49,018 nucleotides of DNA from Methanobacteriota archaeon (lineage in GTDB: Archaea; Thermoplasmatota; Thermoplasmata; RBG-16-68-12; JAFNFQ01). The notes below the pieces were generated by a model that did no database searches, was not told the origin of the DNA, and worked only from the letters and a program-made list of their open reading frames with translations. A program made the position numbers and the translations under genes. Location: contig JAFNFQ010000043.1 in assembly GCA_017885655.1 (NCBI GenBank), positions 1-49,018 on the forward strand, written 5' to 3'. Numbering within the stretch: the stretch's first letter is position 1; each line of letters starts with the position of its first letter. Of this stretch, positions 1 to 9,081 are shown piece by piece.

Positions 1-1074
1 ACCTTCAGCGAGCCGATGAACCCCATTACGGTGTCCTGCCTGGTCAGTCCGCCCGGCATCACGTTCACGACGGCATGGACTGTCGGGAACACGGTGCTGA
101 CCCTCAGTCACGTGATGATGTTCGCACCGGCCACGATATACACGGTTACTTGCACGGGCAAGGACATGGACGGGAATGACCTCGTCCCCGGCCCGGTCCC
201 GAACCCGTGGTCTTTCACGACAGTGGGAATAGTGCCGCCTGAAGCTCCCGGCGGTCTTCAGATAGCAAGAGTGCCGCCGTCAACTGTCCGGCTGACGTGG
301 AGATTGGTGCCGGGCGCGGACTCGTACCGCATCTATGAGTCCGCCAACAGGTTCGCGGCATTCCCGTGGGGTGTGCTCGGAACTACGACAGCCATCACGT
401 TTGACGCAAACCACCTCGCAGACGGCCAGACGCACTTCTACATCGTGCGCGCGGTGAGGTCAAGCCTGGAGGGCCCGAACTCCACCATGGCGGTGAAGAT
501 AGCCAAGAGCATCAGCTACAGCCCGGCAAGCGCGAACATCTACTGGTTCTCCCTGCCTTATCAATCCTCGTACGCGAGAGCGAGCGACATATCGACCGAG
601 CTCACGTCGACGCGGATCAGCGTCGTGGCTAAGTGGAACCCTGCCTCTCAGACGCCAACCCTGTGGTACCACTTCCGCAACAAGTGGCGGGGAACTGACT
701 TCACGATCAGTCCAGGCGACGGACTGTACATTGGCTCCGTGAGCGCCTTCTCGTGGGTCATTGTCGGCACAGATGCCAATGTCACCCTGTCGTTCACGAA
801 GAATAATGCCCCCAAGAAGAACGTGAACTGGATCTCCATCCCGTACACCGGAACATACTCCAAGGCGAGCGACATCGCGAACGAGCTCACATCGGGCAAG
901 GTCGTCGAGATAGGCCTGTGGAACCCCGTGACCCAGACGACCGTGCGGTGGTATTGGACCGGCTCGATATGGTCCGGCACGGATTTCGTGTTCAGTCCCG
1001 GCGACGGGATATACATAACGATTGCGTCTGACTTCAACTGGCAACCGAATCTAATAACTCCGGAGGTGGCATGA
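1..1074 (+). CDS. Surface protein with Big_5/FN3 domains and tandem WxSxPY repeats (5' partial)
   Basis: The frame is open from the first base, so the N-terminus lies outside the window. The visible 357 residues hold the end of a Big_5 (SbsA-type Ig-like) domain (TFSEPMN, DMDGNDL), an FN3 domain at about residues 80-165, and two tandem units of about 85 residues that each contain a W-[FI]-S-[LI]-P-Y motif, an 'ASDI' segment with ELTS, a 'KWNP/LWNP' strand and a 'SPGDG[LI]YI' turn. No C-terminal membrane helix is visible, so it is either soluble, bound to a partner or anchored through its missing N-terminus. The stop overlaps the next start by one base behind an SD sequence, so the two are translationally coupled and probably act together at the cell surface. 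Function beyond envelope or adhesion is unknown. The exported location is inferred from domain type. Confidence 0.8.
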   Translation, partial: TFSEPMNPITVSCLVSPPGITFTTAWTVGNTVLTLSHVMMFAPATIYTVTCTGKDMDGNDLVPGPVPNPWSFTTVGIVPPEAPGGLQIARVPPSTVRLTWRLVPGADSYRIYESANRFAAFPWGVLGTTTAITFDANHLADGQTHFYIVRAVRSSLEGPNSTMAVKIAKSISYSPASANIYWFSLPYQSSYARASDISTELTSTRISVVAKWNPASQTPTLWYHFRNKWRGTDFTISPGDGLYIGSVSAFSWVIVGTDANVTLSFTKNNAPKKNVNWISIPYTGTYSKASDIANELTSGKVVEIGLWNPVTQTTVRWYWTGSIWSGTDFVFSPGDGIYITIASDFNWQPNLITPEVA

Positions 1075-3566
1075 TGGAAATCAAGAGGTGTTTGGCGGTC
1101 TCATTGGCGATGTGGCTAGTCTTTGCGGCTCTCGTCGGAACGACAGTGAATGCCCTGCCGAATCACGTCGTGGCGGGTGGAGTGTTCGGCCCGGGCAACG
1201 ACAAGTCCCCGGGTCCCGCGAACCCCGCGAACGCGGTCGGCATGGTGTTCTATTCGACGAACCAGCCCTTGTATACGTTGATCACCGGCCCAGATAGTTT
1301 CACGCCGGCAGACGGTACTGACCCCGCGGTTTTCGCCCGCGATGTCGGCAACATCTGGGACTGGCTGGACGGGGACGAGATGGTCACAGTCTATGAGACC
1401 ACGCAGGGAGTTGGCCTCTGGACAGGTGGCAACTACACTACCTCCAACACCACGATACTGCACACGGGAGCGTCTGTGCAGGACATCGGCGACACGACCC
1501 TTGAGCCGTTCCCGGTTGTCACGCTGCTGAAGGGCGCCGACTGGGTCCTTGCGTCGTGGTCGCCGTTGATTGACGCAGGCAGCAATGTGCAGTCTTATCA
1601 ACTCTACCGGGCGCCTACGCCGGCGGATTCCTTCGTCGTCATAGGAACCATAGTCGATGCTCCTGGTGTCAAGTCGTTCAATGACACCGGTCTGTCAATG
1701 GGGCCGGTGTGCTACCAGCTGTCGGTGAACTACAGGAGAGACAACGTTGGCGTCTTGTACGAGACGGTCGGCCGATCCGCGATGGTGTGCACGGTCATCA
1801 CCGGGGCGCCGCCCTACGTGTTGAGCACGAGTCCCGCGAACAATGATCTCAACGTGCCTCTCGCTGCCAACATCGTGGTGACGTTCAGCGAGCCGATGAA
1901 TACGGGAACAGTCACCTATCCAATCACTCCTTTCATCACGCTCACGCCCGTCTGGTCCATCCCAAACACAGTCCTCACGCTGACTCACGCGACGCCTTTC
2001 ACGCAGTGTCAATCATATCGTGTCGATCTCACTGGCCAGGACATGGACGGCAACGACCTGGTCCCGACACCGACGACGTGGTCGTTCACAGCCCTGTGCG
2101 ATCTGCCGTTCATCGTCACGACCAGCCCTGCAAGCGGAGCTCAACAGGTCCGGCTGACCACGAACATCGTCATCACGTTCAGCGAGGCGATGGACACCCC
2201 GACGGTCACGTATCCAATCGTTCCGGCGGTCCAGCTCACGGCTGTCTGGACGACGCCGGGCAATATGGTGCTCACGCTGACACACAGCACTACGCCCTTC
2301 ACCAGCGGGACGAGCTACCAGGTCACCGTTACCGGGAAGGACATGGACGGCAACGACCTCATCGCGGGCCCAGTGCCGAATCCCTGGACGTTCACGACAA
2401 ACAACCCGCCCACGGCGGACCTCGACCCATCGGACACCCTCGTCGGGATCTGCTGCACCGGCGGCTCCGGCCTCGCAATACCGTGGACGATGAGCGACAT
2501 CGAAACACCTGTGGGTCAGCTCATCGTCTGGCTCAACTACACGATGGGAGTGACGACGGGGACAATCGCAGGCCCGCTCACGAACCGCCTGAGTTCAGAC
2601 TCCTACACATGGACGACACCGATCGCCAACGAGTCGGTCACGATCTGGCTTGAGGTCATAGACGGTGCGGGCGACTCGGCGCAGGACAGCAGCGCGAGCG
2701 TGAACATCGATTCCACGCCGCCGCACGTCCAGTCCGTCATTCCTTCGGAGGGATTGACCAACGTGCCGACGGACGCTCAGGTCGTCATCACGTTCAGCGA
2801 GCCGATGCAGAAGCCGACGGTGGTCGTTTCCTTCACACCGACTGTCCTGAACGTGCAGCTGGCATGGGATGCGACGAACACAACCGCCACGGTGGCCCAT
2901 GCGATATTCCAGGTCAGCACTCTGTACACGGTGACCGTGGATGCCACGGCGAAAGACGCCTGCACTCCAGGCAGCGAGATGGGAACGGCCAACACGACCA
3001 CCTTCACGACCGGTACCGGCCCCAAGATGCCTAGGCCTCCGACGAACCTTGCGGTCTCATCGGTAGCCTACAACCAGGTCGTCCTGACATGGACCGCCAC
3101 GACGCAGTACACCGACGGATCCGCGTTGACAGTGGCCCACTACAACGTCTACCGCGCGACATCCTCGACCGGAGCCAAGGCCTCCATCGGGACTCCGACG
3201 TCAACAACGTTCACCGACACAAATGTCGAGCAGGAGAAGACCTACTACTACTGGGTGACGGCGGTCAACGCGACCAGCATCGAGAGCGATTACAGCAACG
3301 AGGCCTCCACCACGATCCCCAAGCAGCCAACTGAGGGGGAGTTCCCCTGGATCTGGATCATCGTGGTGCTCATCGTGATCCTGCTTGTGATCGGCATTAT
3401 CTTGCTCATGCGCCGGAAGAAACCGGAGGAAGCACTGCCGGAGCCCATAGAGGGTGAGGAAGCGCCACCAGAATCAGAGGCCGCACCCGAGGAAGCTCCC
3501 CCCGAAGAAGCTCCTCCAGAGGAGACCTCCGAAGCCACACCCGAGGAAAAGCCTGGCGGGCAATAG
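1074..3566 (+). CDS. Membrane-anchored surface protein, three Big_5 domains plus FN3
   Basis: An 830-residue protein with an N-terminal signal peptide (IKRCLAVSLAMWLVFAALVG), three Big_5 Ig-like domains (about residues 240-340, 345-445 and 545-645) each starting with a 'TFSE.M' strand, an FN3 domain (about 650-745), one C-terminal membrane helix (IWIIVVLIVILLVIGIILLM) and an RRKK stop-transfer followed by an acidic, proline-rich cytoplasmic tail of EEAPPEE-type repeats. GGAGGTG at 1062-1068 lies 5 nt before the ATG at 1074; the ATG at 1071 is the alternative but would have only 2 nt spacing. The one-base overlap with the upstream gene suggests an operon. Big_5 segments resemble those of the upstream gene at the DNA level, which points to duplication. 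Likely an extracellular adhesion or envelope protein; the ligand is unknown. Confidence 0.85.
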   Translation: MEIKRCLAVSLAMWLVFAALVGTTVNALPNHVVAGGVFGPGNDKSPGPANPANAVGMVFYSTNQPLYTLITGPDSFTPADGTDPAVFARDVGNIWDWLDGDEMVTVYETTQGVGLWTGGNYTTSNTTILHTGASVQDIGDTTLEPFPVVTLLKGADWVLASWSPLIDAGSNVQSYQLYRAPTPADSFVVIGTIVDAPGVKSFNDTGLSMGPVCYQLSVNYRRDNVGVLYETVGRSAMVCTVITGAPPYVLSTSPANNDLNVPLAANIVVTFSEPMNTGTVTYPITPFITLTPVWSIPNTVLTLTHATPFTQCQSYRVDLTGQDMDGNDLVPTPTTWSFTALCDLPFIVTTSPASGAQQVRLTTNIVITFSEAMDTPTVTYPIVPAVQLTAVWTTPGNMVLTLTHSTTPFTSGTSYQVTVTGKDMDGNDLIAGPVPNPWTFTTNNPPTADLDPSDTLVGICCTGGSGLAIPWTMSDIETPVGQLIVWLNYTMGVTTGTIAGPLTNRLSSDSYTWTTPIANESVTIWLEVIDGAGDSAQDSSASVNIDSTPPHVQSVIPSEGLTNVPTDAQVVITFSEPMQKPTVVVSFTPTVLNVQLAWDATNTTATVAHAIFQVSTLYTVTVDATAKDACTPGSEMGTANTTTFTTGTGPKMPRPPTNLAVSSVAYNQVVLTWTATTQYTDGSALTVAHYNVYRATSSTGAKASIGTPTSTTFTDTNVEQEKTYYYWVTAVNATSIESDYSNEASTTIPKQPTEGEFPWIWIIVVLIVILLVIGIILLMRRKKPEEALPEPIEGEEAPPESEAAPEEAPPEEAPPEETSEATPEEKPGGQ

Positions 3567-4238
3567 ACGCAGATCCCCCACGCCCCGCCTTGGACAAGGG
3601 TGCCGCGAACACGACCGACGTCGAGTGCACCACGTGAGGTACCAGGCGTGGGCTCTGAGCTTTGGCGGTGCAGGCCCAGATCTCGCTTGCGCGTTCCGGC
3701 TTGAGCTTGTCCGCCTCCGAAAACGAAACCTGGGGAGACTCCGCCGGGGTGTGTAGGAAGCTCGAGGCAAGCGTAGTGCTGGGGATTCCTCAAGCAGATA
3801 TCGGTCCGCAGAAGCCACGCCAAAGTCGATACAGGCACGGGAAACGTCCGTCCGTTCGAGAGTCTGCGGTGCCTTCGTGTCAGCCCAGGGCGGGTCAAGG
3901 TATTATCCGATTTGATTCCATTCTGGATGGAGTCCGGCGGCGACACCGTTATATACTCTTGCCAGCAATATGGGTCCGAGGAACGCGCTGGGGAGAGGTT
4001 GGGTAGGTTACTCAGCGAGTCAGGAAGACGGGGTTCAATGATGCGCAGTTCCGAATCGCTCCTCGTTTTTCTGAATTCTCCCTAAGCGCTCTCTTCCCAA
4101 TGGAGTGAGCGGAGTGTCTCTGGCCGACGGAACCCGAGGGGACGGAAGCGCTGGTGAATCGCGCACACCCGCGCCTAATGTCGGAACGGGGGAGGTTGCG
4201 TCATCGACTCGATACTGCTTCATCGGAGGGGGAAAACA
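3567..4238 (+). promoter_or_regulatory. Long intergenic region with promoter and about 260-nt leader
   Basis: This 672-base gap has no convincing gene; short open frames in it show no recognisable domain. A TATA box (TTATATA, 3949-3955) predicts transcription from about 3980, giving the next gene an untranslated leader of about 260 nt, long for this genome where most starts are leaderless or nearly so. Within the leader, AGCGCT at 4085-4090 plus TTCC at 4094-4097 can pair with GGAAGCGCT at 4144-4152, leaving a 3-nt bulge. GGAGGGGG at 4225-4232 is a strong SD. Bases 3567-3940 show nothing I can name. Confidence 0.5.
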
Positions 4239-7200
4239 ATGAAAGAATATTCTGGGAAACTGAGGAAAGGAGTAGGCGCGATGTGCATCGTCCTTGCGAT
4301 GGTGCTCACCGCGCTCGTCGGATTCGTGCAAGCACAATCCGACAATGTGAGTGTGTCCCCCAAGGTGGGGACGCGTGGAGAGGTCTATGAAGCGACCTCT
4401 CTTATGACTGGAGAGACAATACAAGCAATAGACGACGGAAACGGCAACAGAATCTTCCCGAAAACAGGCATCAAGGAAACGCCAGCTCCAGAAATGGTCG
4501 TCGACAGTGAACCCACCGAGCTCGATGTAGACGGCGGGAGAGCGGTCGCTCAGATCATGAGGAAGCTGGAGTTGCTGGAATCACCCAAAGGCGAGATCGT
4601 CTACCAGTCGGAGCAGGGCACGATAACGGTCGGCACTCGAGCCGGTGAGATCGATGCGAATGGTCCTTATGGCGGTCCAGATTGCTTCGAGGGCACCTGC
4701 ACGATCCACTTCAAGGTCACAGTCAACGACCCGACCATAATCATGTTCCGCTGGGACTGGGACAACGACGGTGTCTTTGACTACCCGCCCCAGACAAGTC
4801 CTGGTCTCCTGGGCGACTGGGTGAGCACGAAGGAGTTTGACTATACCTTCTACGACAACTTCTACAACGACATCACTGTGCAAGGCTGGGACGGTGTAAG
4901 CACCTACATCGTGATAAACATCGGAAACAACCTCGGCGAGGCAACGAACTGGAACCTGAGCATGGGCATGTTCGGTGGCACGTGGCGCCTCGTGGGCAAC
5001 GCCTTCAAGGCGAAGAAGCCCATAACCGTCACGAACCTGGGTTACTACCAGTACACCGGCAACCTAGTGTACAAGATGTACATCTGGGTCTTCGGCACTG
5101 GAGGGGCGAAACTCGGCCAGTGCGAGCCGGCACACACCGCGCTTCAATGGAACTGGTGCACTCTGCCGACATCGTTCGACCTTGTCATAAATCAGCAGTA
5201 CTGGCTCGGGATTCAGATTGAATCCTCGTTCATTGGCTGGACCCCGGCACCTGCCGGGCTCAACAGCCAGTACATCGCCCACCAGGGAATGTACGGAAGC
5301 TTCTGCTACGACCCGACCCCGGACACCTGCAAGGAGACCTTCCAGTGGGGCGCGACCTACGCTGCGGCGGTCGACTTCAAGTTCCGCGAAATCCTGATTC
5401 TGCCGGATGCGAAGAGCGACACCTCGCACCTGGATGTCAGGAACGTAGCGCCGATCGTATCGGGCATAAGAACGGACCCGAGCCCGGGCCTTGAAGGAAC
5501 CCCGATAAGCTTCTATGCGCAGTTCAACGACCCCGGATCGCTCGACACGTGGGAATACCGCTGGATAACCCCGGCCGGGACTACCACATGGATGCCGGTC
5601 GACAAGATGTCAGGCGGCGCGAATGTCCTCATACTCCACACCGTGTCAGGTTGGGAGTCGGCCATCCTAGCGGAGATGTCAGCAGTCTGCGGCTCGTTCT
5701 GCAAGAGGATTGATTTCCTGGACTACGGTCCCGTTGGGCAGAACCGGGTTCCCGCGTTGAGCGAACTGCTTCCATACGACGTGATAGTAATCATGTCAAA
5801 CTATGGTGTGGTTCCTGACTGGGACGCCACGGGGGACCTCATCGCGGACTACATGGACGCGGCTGGACCCACAGGCGGCGGAGTCGTCATGATGTTGAAC
5901 TCGTTCTACAACGGCAACACGTGGGGCATCCGAGGACGATGGCAAAACGACTACTACGCGCCAATTCCACTGGCAAGCTACACGGCGTCAAGTTCGCCAT
6001 TGAGCACGATCTACGTGCCTGGACACCCGATTCTTGACGGCGTTGTCTCGATGTCGGCGACCTACAGAGGCCTGCAGACTTCGGTGAATCCGGGCGCAAC
6101 AAGGATCGCGGACTTCGGGACAGGCAACGTCGCAGTGGCGACGCAGATTAACCCGGTGGTTCCCAATGGCGCGCGCGCAGTCGCGCTGCCTTGGTGGTGC
6201 TACGCATCCTATTCGGGCGGCGACTACATGCGATTGACCGTGAACGCGATCAAATGGGCGTCTCGCCAACCAGATCCAGCAGTCAAGACGATGCCCATCG
6301 AGTTCGGTCCGTACAAGATCAACATGCCGGACGACGATCCCACAACGACCACGCCAATGGATCCTGTCCCTGTAAGTGTCGAAGTCAGGGACGACGACCA
6401 TGGCAAGTTCATAGTCTACAACCAGGATCAGCTCTCGTACAACAACTTCGATGACGTGTCGAACTGCTACTACGCATCACCAACCACCTACAGCTGGCCA
6501 CCGGGCTGGACTGTAGACCCATCATACGGCTGGCGGTGCGAGGTCAATCCGTACTACTCGAGCCGCGCAGCGAGCATCATCTGGGGCTACAACGATCCTG
6601 ACTATGGTACTGGAGACGGAACATCGCACCTGATATCGCCGAGCTACGACGTGTCGGCGTATAACATAGTCCAGTTCCAGTTCCAGACAGACTGGCGCGG
6701 CAACGGTGTACCTGGGCCCTCGGACGGTTACGTGAACGCATCCACAAACGGTGGAGCGACGTACCCGATCGTGTTCAGGGAATACCACCACAACAACCCG
6801 TCAACTTTCGTCGGTCTCGTGACGGTCAACTCGTATGAGCTGGGCGGATTCTCGAACATCAGGTTCCGCTTCACGTACAACAGCCACGACGACTACGGAT
6901 GGTTCAACGACAACATCAGGGTCACCGGAATCCTGGCCGACACAATCGCAGGGCTCGGATCGGCCTCTGGGACAGCCTGGGTTGCGAACGTACCGCCAAC
7001 CATAAAAGGCGGCTTTGACACCGCGTCGCGTCTTGAGGCACAAGGGCTCGACTTCAAGGGCTTCTCGATCAGCGACCCGGCGATCGATGCGCCGACCGAG
7101 TGGTTCGCGTACTCCTGGAACATGGGCGACGGCACCCCGACACAGTGGACATACAAGGGGACGATGTCGGCACCGAAGTTCAAGGTGTACTTGATCCACT

Positions 7201-8897
7201 CCATGGACTACGGCGGCTGTGGCACGTACTGCTTGGCAGCGAAGAACATGCTGTTGGGTCTGAAAGATGTCGCGTTGGTCGACGACTTCAACTTCTTCTA
7301 CCCATTAGCAGCTCCGTCGTTGACGACGATGATGAACTACGATATCATCATGGTTGCCTTCAACTACGGGTGGAATTCCGACACCGGCTGGGACCTCGTA
7401 AAACGCCTGACGGGTGACCGCATCGCCTCATACCTAGAAGCGAAACGCGGCGGCGTAGTCACTTGGCATGGCGTGTACTGGATCCACTCGGCCTACCCGC
7501 AAATATGGGACCTCATGGGCCGCTTCATGGACTGGGACTACGGTCCCTACGAGCGGGCTCCAGGGACCCAGACGGGCAGCACGCTTGGCCCGATCTTTGA
7601 ACCCGGCCACGATGTCATGGCGGGCGTTCGTTCCGGACAGGTGACCTTCCAGTATGCCTACATGGGAGGGAACGCAGTCACAGTCGGCGGCTTGGGAATC
7701 GCTGCCGGCATGAACGGACTTAACCTCGCTGACAACGCAAACGGCGGCCGCGCGGTCGGAGTCAAGGAGCTGTCAAACGGCGCGAGGGCCGTGCACATCG
7801 GTGCCTTCATGGCGAACTCGGGTGCAGATATGTCTAAGTTGGTCTACAACGCGATTGGCTGGGCGGCGGGTGGCATACCGAACCCGAACCTGAAGCCGTT
7901 CACCTACGTGTATGGCGACAACGGCATCTACACAGCCGAGCTGAACGTCATCGATGACGACATGGGCTATGTCTGGGACCCGGTAAACAACGTGCCGGTC
8001 CAGGTCATACCCGGCATACCGTACACCCAGAGGACCATGACCGTCACCGTTGGCAACGTGGACCCGACGATCATGCTCCAGCAGGGAGGCGGAAGCTTCG
8101 GGGCATTCATCGCGACCACGGTATGCGTGCGCATGTCTGGCACGGAAGGGAACTCAGTGACTGCGGAAATCTACGAGGACGGTGTTCTCATCGCTTCGAC
8201 GACGACACTGAGGTCCTCGGGAGACCCGAATCCACCGATCGAGAAGTGTGGCCTGTTCAAGATTAACGTCTTGGGGGCCCACACATACAGTGCCCAGCTC
8301 AAATACAGCGCGCCCAGTGGTGGCAGCAACCCAACCTGGTTGATATTCAGCCCCTGGCGCGACCCAGTGACGCCTGGCCACGGCACGGTGACCACGAAGT
8401 ACGACTTCTCGTTCGACGGACAGATAATCCCGCAGTCCCTTACGACATTGAAGAGGGACCTGCTGGACTCTGGCCAGGGCGCAAAGATCGACTTCGCGGC
8501 TGAGGCCTTTGATCCCGGCACAGACGACCTGGCGTTCTTCTGGATGTGGGGCAGCGTGAGCAATACACCGTATGAAATCCCGAATGCGGCGACATCGGTG
8601 TATACGATCCACGTGCACCACAACAACGGAATGCCAACGACTGACGGGACTCTGGCTGACCCACAGCACCTTGGGTTCACGGAGCCGTTCTTCGACAGAG
8701 CGGCCAACAGTGGGATGAGCCCGCTGGGAACGATGAACTACCATGTCCGCGACACAGCGGTACATGCCTTCGACATGGAGCAGTCGATGTACTACGTGAC
8801 GTTGATCGTCTTCGACGACGACAACGGCCGCGGGTACCCATCGACGTACTCGACCGACGGCATAGACATGGAATTCATCTTCCTGGACCTGAGCTAG
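4239..8897 (+). CDS. Giant secreted multidomain protein with paired GATase/ThuA-like modules
   Basis: A 1552-residue exported protein. The N-terminus carries a signal peptide (about residues 10-32, ending near VQAQS). A PKD-like domain follows near residue 165 (MFRWDWDNDGVFDY). Two related modules at about residues 463-680 and 981-1208 look like flavodoxin/GATase-type alpha-beta folds: each starts with a buried strand (VLILHTV, VYLIHSM), then a CGxxC motif (CGSFC, CGTYC), a 'YD[VI]I[VM]' strand, a glycine-rich 'GGGVV/RGGVV' strand, a conserved 'HPI..GV/HDVMAGV' element and an 'NGARAV' strand followed by 'NAI.WA'. Between them lies a lectin/MAM-like beta region (about 730-915). There is no C-terminal membrane helix, so it is released or held non-covalently. 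SD GGAGGGGG is 6 nt before the ATG. Catalytic activity of the paired modules is not demonstrated; they could be carbohydrate-binding or structural. Confidence 0.8.
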   Translation: MKEYSGKLRKGVGAMCIVLAMVLTALVGFVQAQSDNVSVSPKVGTRGEVYEATSLMTGETIQAIDDGNGNRIFPKTGIKETPAPEMVVDSEPTELDVDGGRAVAQIMRKLELLESPKGEIVYQSEQGTITVGTRAGEIDANGPYGGPDCFEGTCTIHFKVTVNDPTIIMFRWDWDNDGVFDYPPQTSPGLLGDWVSTKEFDYTFYDNFYNDITVQGWDGVSTYIVINIGNNLGEATNWNLSMGMFGGTWRLVGNAFKAKKPITVTNLGYYQYTGNLVYKMYIWVFGTGGAKLGQCEPAHTALQWNWCTLPTSFDLVINQQYWLGIQIESSFIGWTPAPAGLNSQYIAHQGMYGSFCYDPTPDTCKETFQWGATYAAAVDFKFREILILPDAKSDTSHLDVRNVAPIVSGIRTDPSPGLEGTPISFYAQFNDPGSLDTWEYRWITPAGTTTWMPVDKMSGGANVLILHTVSGWESAILAEMSAVCGSFCKRIDFLDYGPVGQNRVPALSELLPYDVIVIMSNYGVVPDWDATGDLIADYMDAAGPTGGGVVMMLNSFYNGNTWGIRGRWQNDYYAPIPLASYTASSSPLSTIYVPGHPILDGVVSMSATYRGLQTSVNPGATRIADFGTGNVAVATQINPVVPNGARAVALPWWCYASYSGGDYMRLTVNAIKWASRQPDPAVKTMPIEFGPYKINMPDDDPTTTTPMDPVPVSVEVRDDDHGKFIVYNQDQLSYNNFDDVSNCYYASPTTYSWPPGWTVDPSYGWRCEVNPYYSSRAASIIWGYNDPDYGTGDGTSHLISPSYDVSAYNIVQFQFQTDWRGNGVPGPSDGYVNASTNGGATYPIVFREYHHNNPSTFVGLVTVNSYELGGFSNIRFRFTYNSHDDYGWFNDNIRVTGILADTIAGLGSASGTAWVANVPPTIKGGFDTASRLEAQGLDFKGFSISDPAIDAPTEWFAYSWNMGDGTPTQWTYKGTMSAPKFKVYLIHSMDYGGCGTYCLAAKNMLLGLKDVALVDDFNFFYPLAAPSLTTMMNYDIIMVAFNYGWNSDTGWDLVKRLTGDRIASYLEAKRGGVVTWHGVYWIHSAYPQIWDLMGRFMDWDYGPYERAPGTQTGSTLGPIFEPGHDVMAGVRSGQVTFQYAYMGGNAVTVGGLGIAAGMNGLNLADNANGGRAVGVKELSNGARAVHIGAFMANSGADMSKLVYNAIGWAAGGIPNPNLKPFTYVYGDNGIYTAELNVIDDDMGYVWDPVNNVPVQVIPGIPYTQRTMTVTVGNVDPTIMLQQGGGSFGAFIATTVCVRMSGTEGNSVTAEIYEDGVLIASTTTLRSSGDPNPPIEKCGLFKINVLGAHTYSAQLKYSAPSGGSNPTWLIFSPWRDPVTPGHGTVTTKYDFSFDGQIIPQSLTTLKRDLLDSGQGAKIDFAAEAFDPGTDDLAFFWMWGSVSNTPYEIPNAATSVYTIHVHHNNGMPTTDGTLADPQHLGFTEPFFDRAANSGMSPLGTMNYHVRDTAVHAFDMEQSMYYVTLIVFDDDNGRGYPSTYSTDGIDMEFIFLDLS

Positions 8898-8909
8898 ACG
8901 GACGATGAA

Positions 8910-8936
8910 GGAGGGGCTCACGCCCCTCCCCTTTTA
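8910..8936 (+). terminator. Intrinsic-type terminator hairpin
   Basis: GGAGGGGC (8910-8917) pairs perfectly with GCCCCTCC (8922-8929) around a 4-nt loop and is followed by a T-rich stretch. It sits 12 nt after the stop of the giant secreted protein and before a convergent gene. Confidence 0.8.
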
Positions 8937-9081
8937 CATTTTTATCTTCTCTTTTCCGCTCGCACTTCTACGGTCCCTCCAACCAGATCGGAGACGAAAC
9001 CCCCAGGAAAAGCACACTCTCCTCCTCATCGCATAAGCACGCGATTCGCTCAGTCGTCAGGTCTGCAGGTTGAGTTGTGGA

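Noticed and set aside
3662-4006. Possible 114-codon gene in the intergenic gap
   Set aside because: No recognisable domain, no SD, composition like random GC-rich sequence, and it crosses the TATA box of the next gene.
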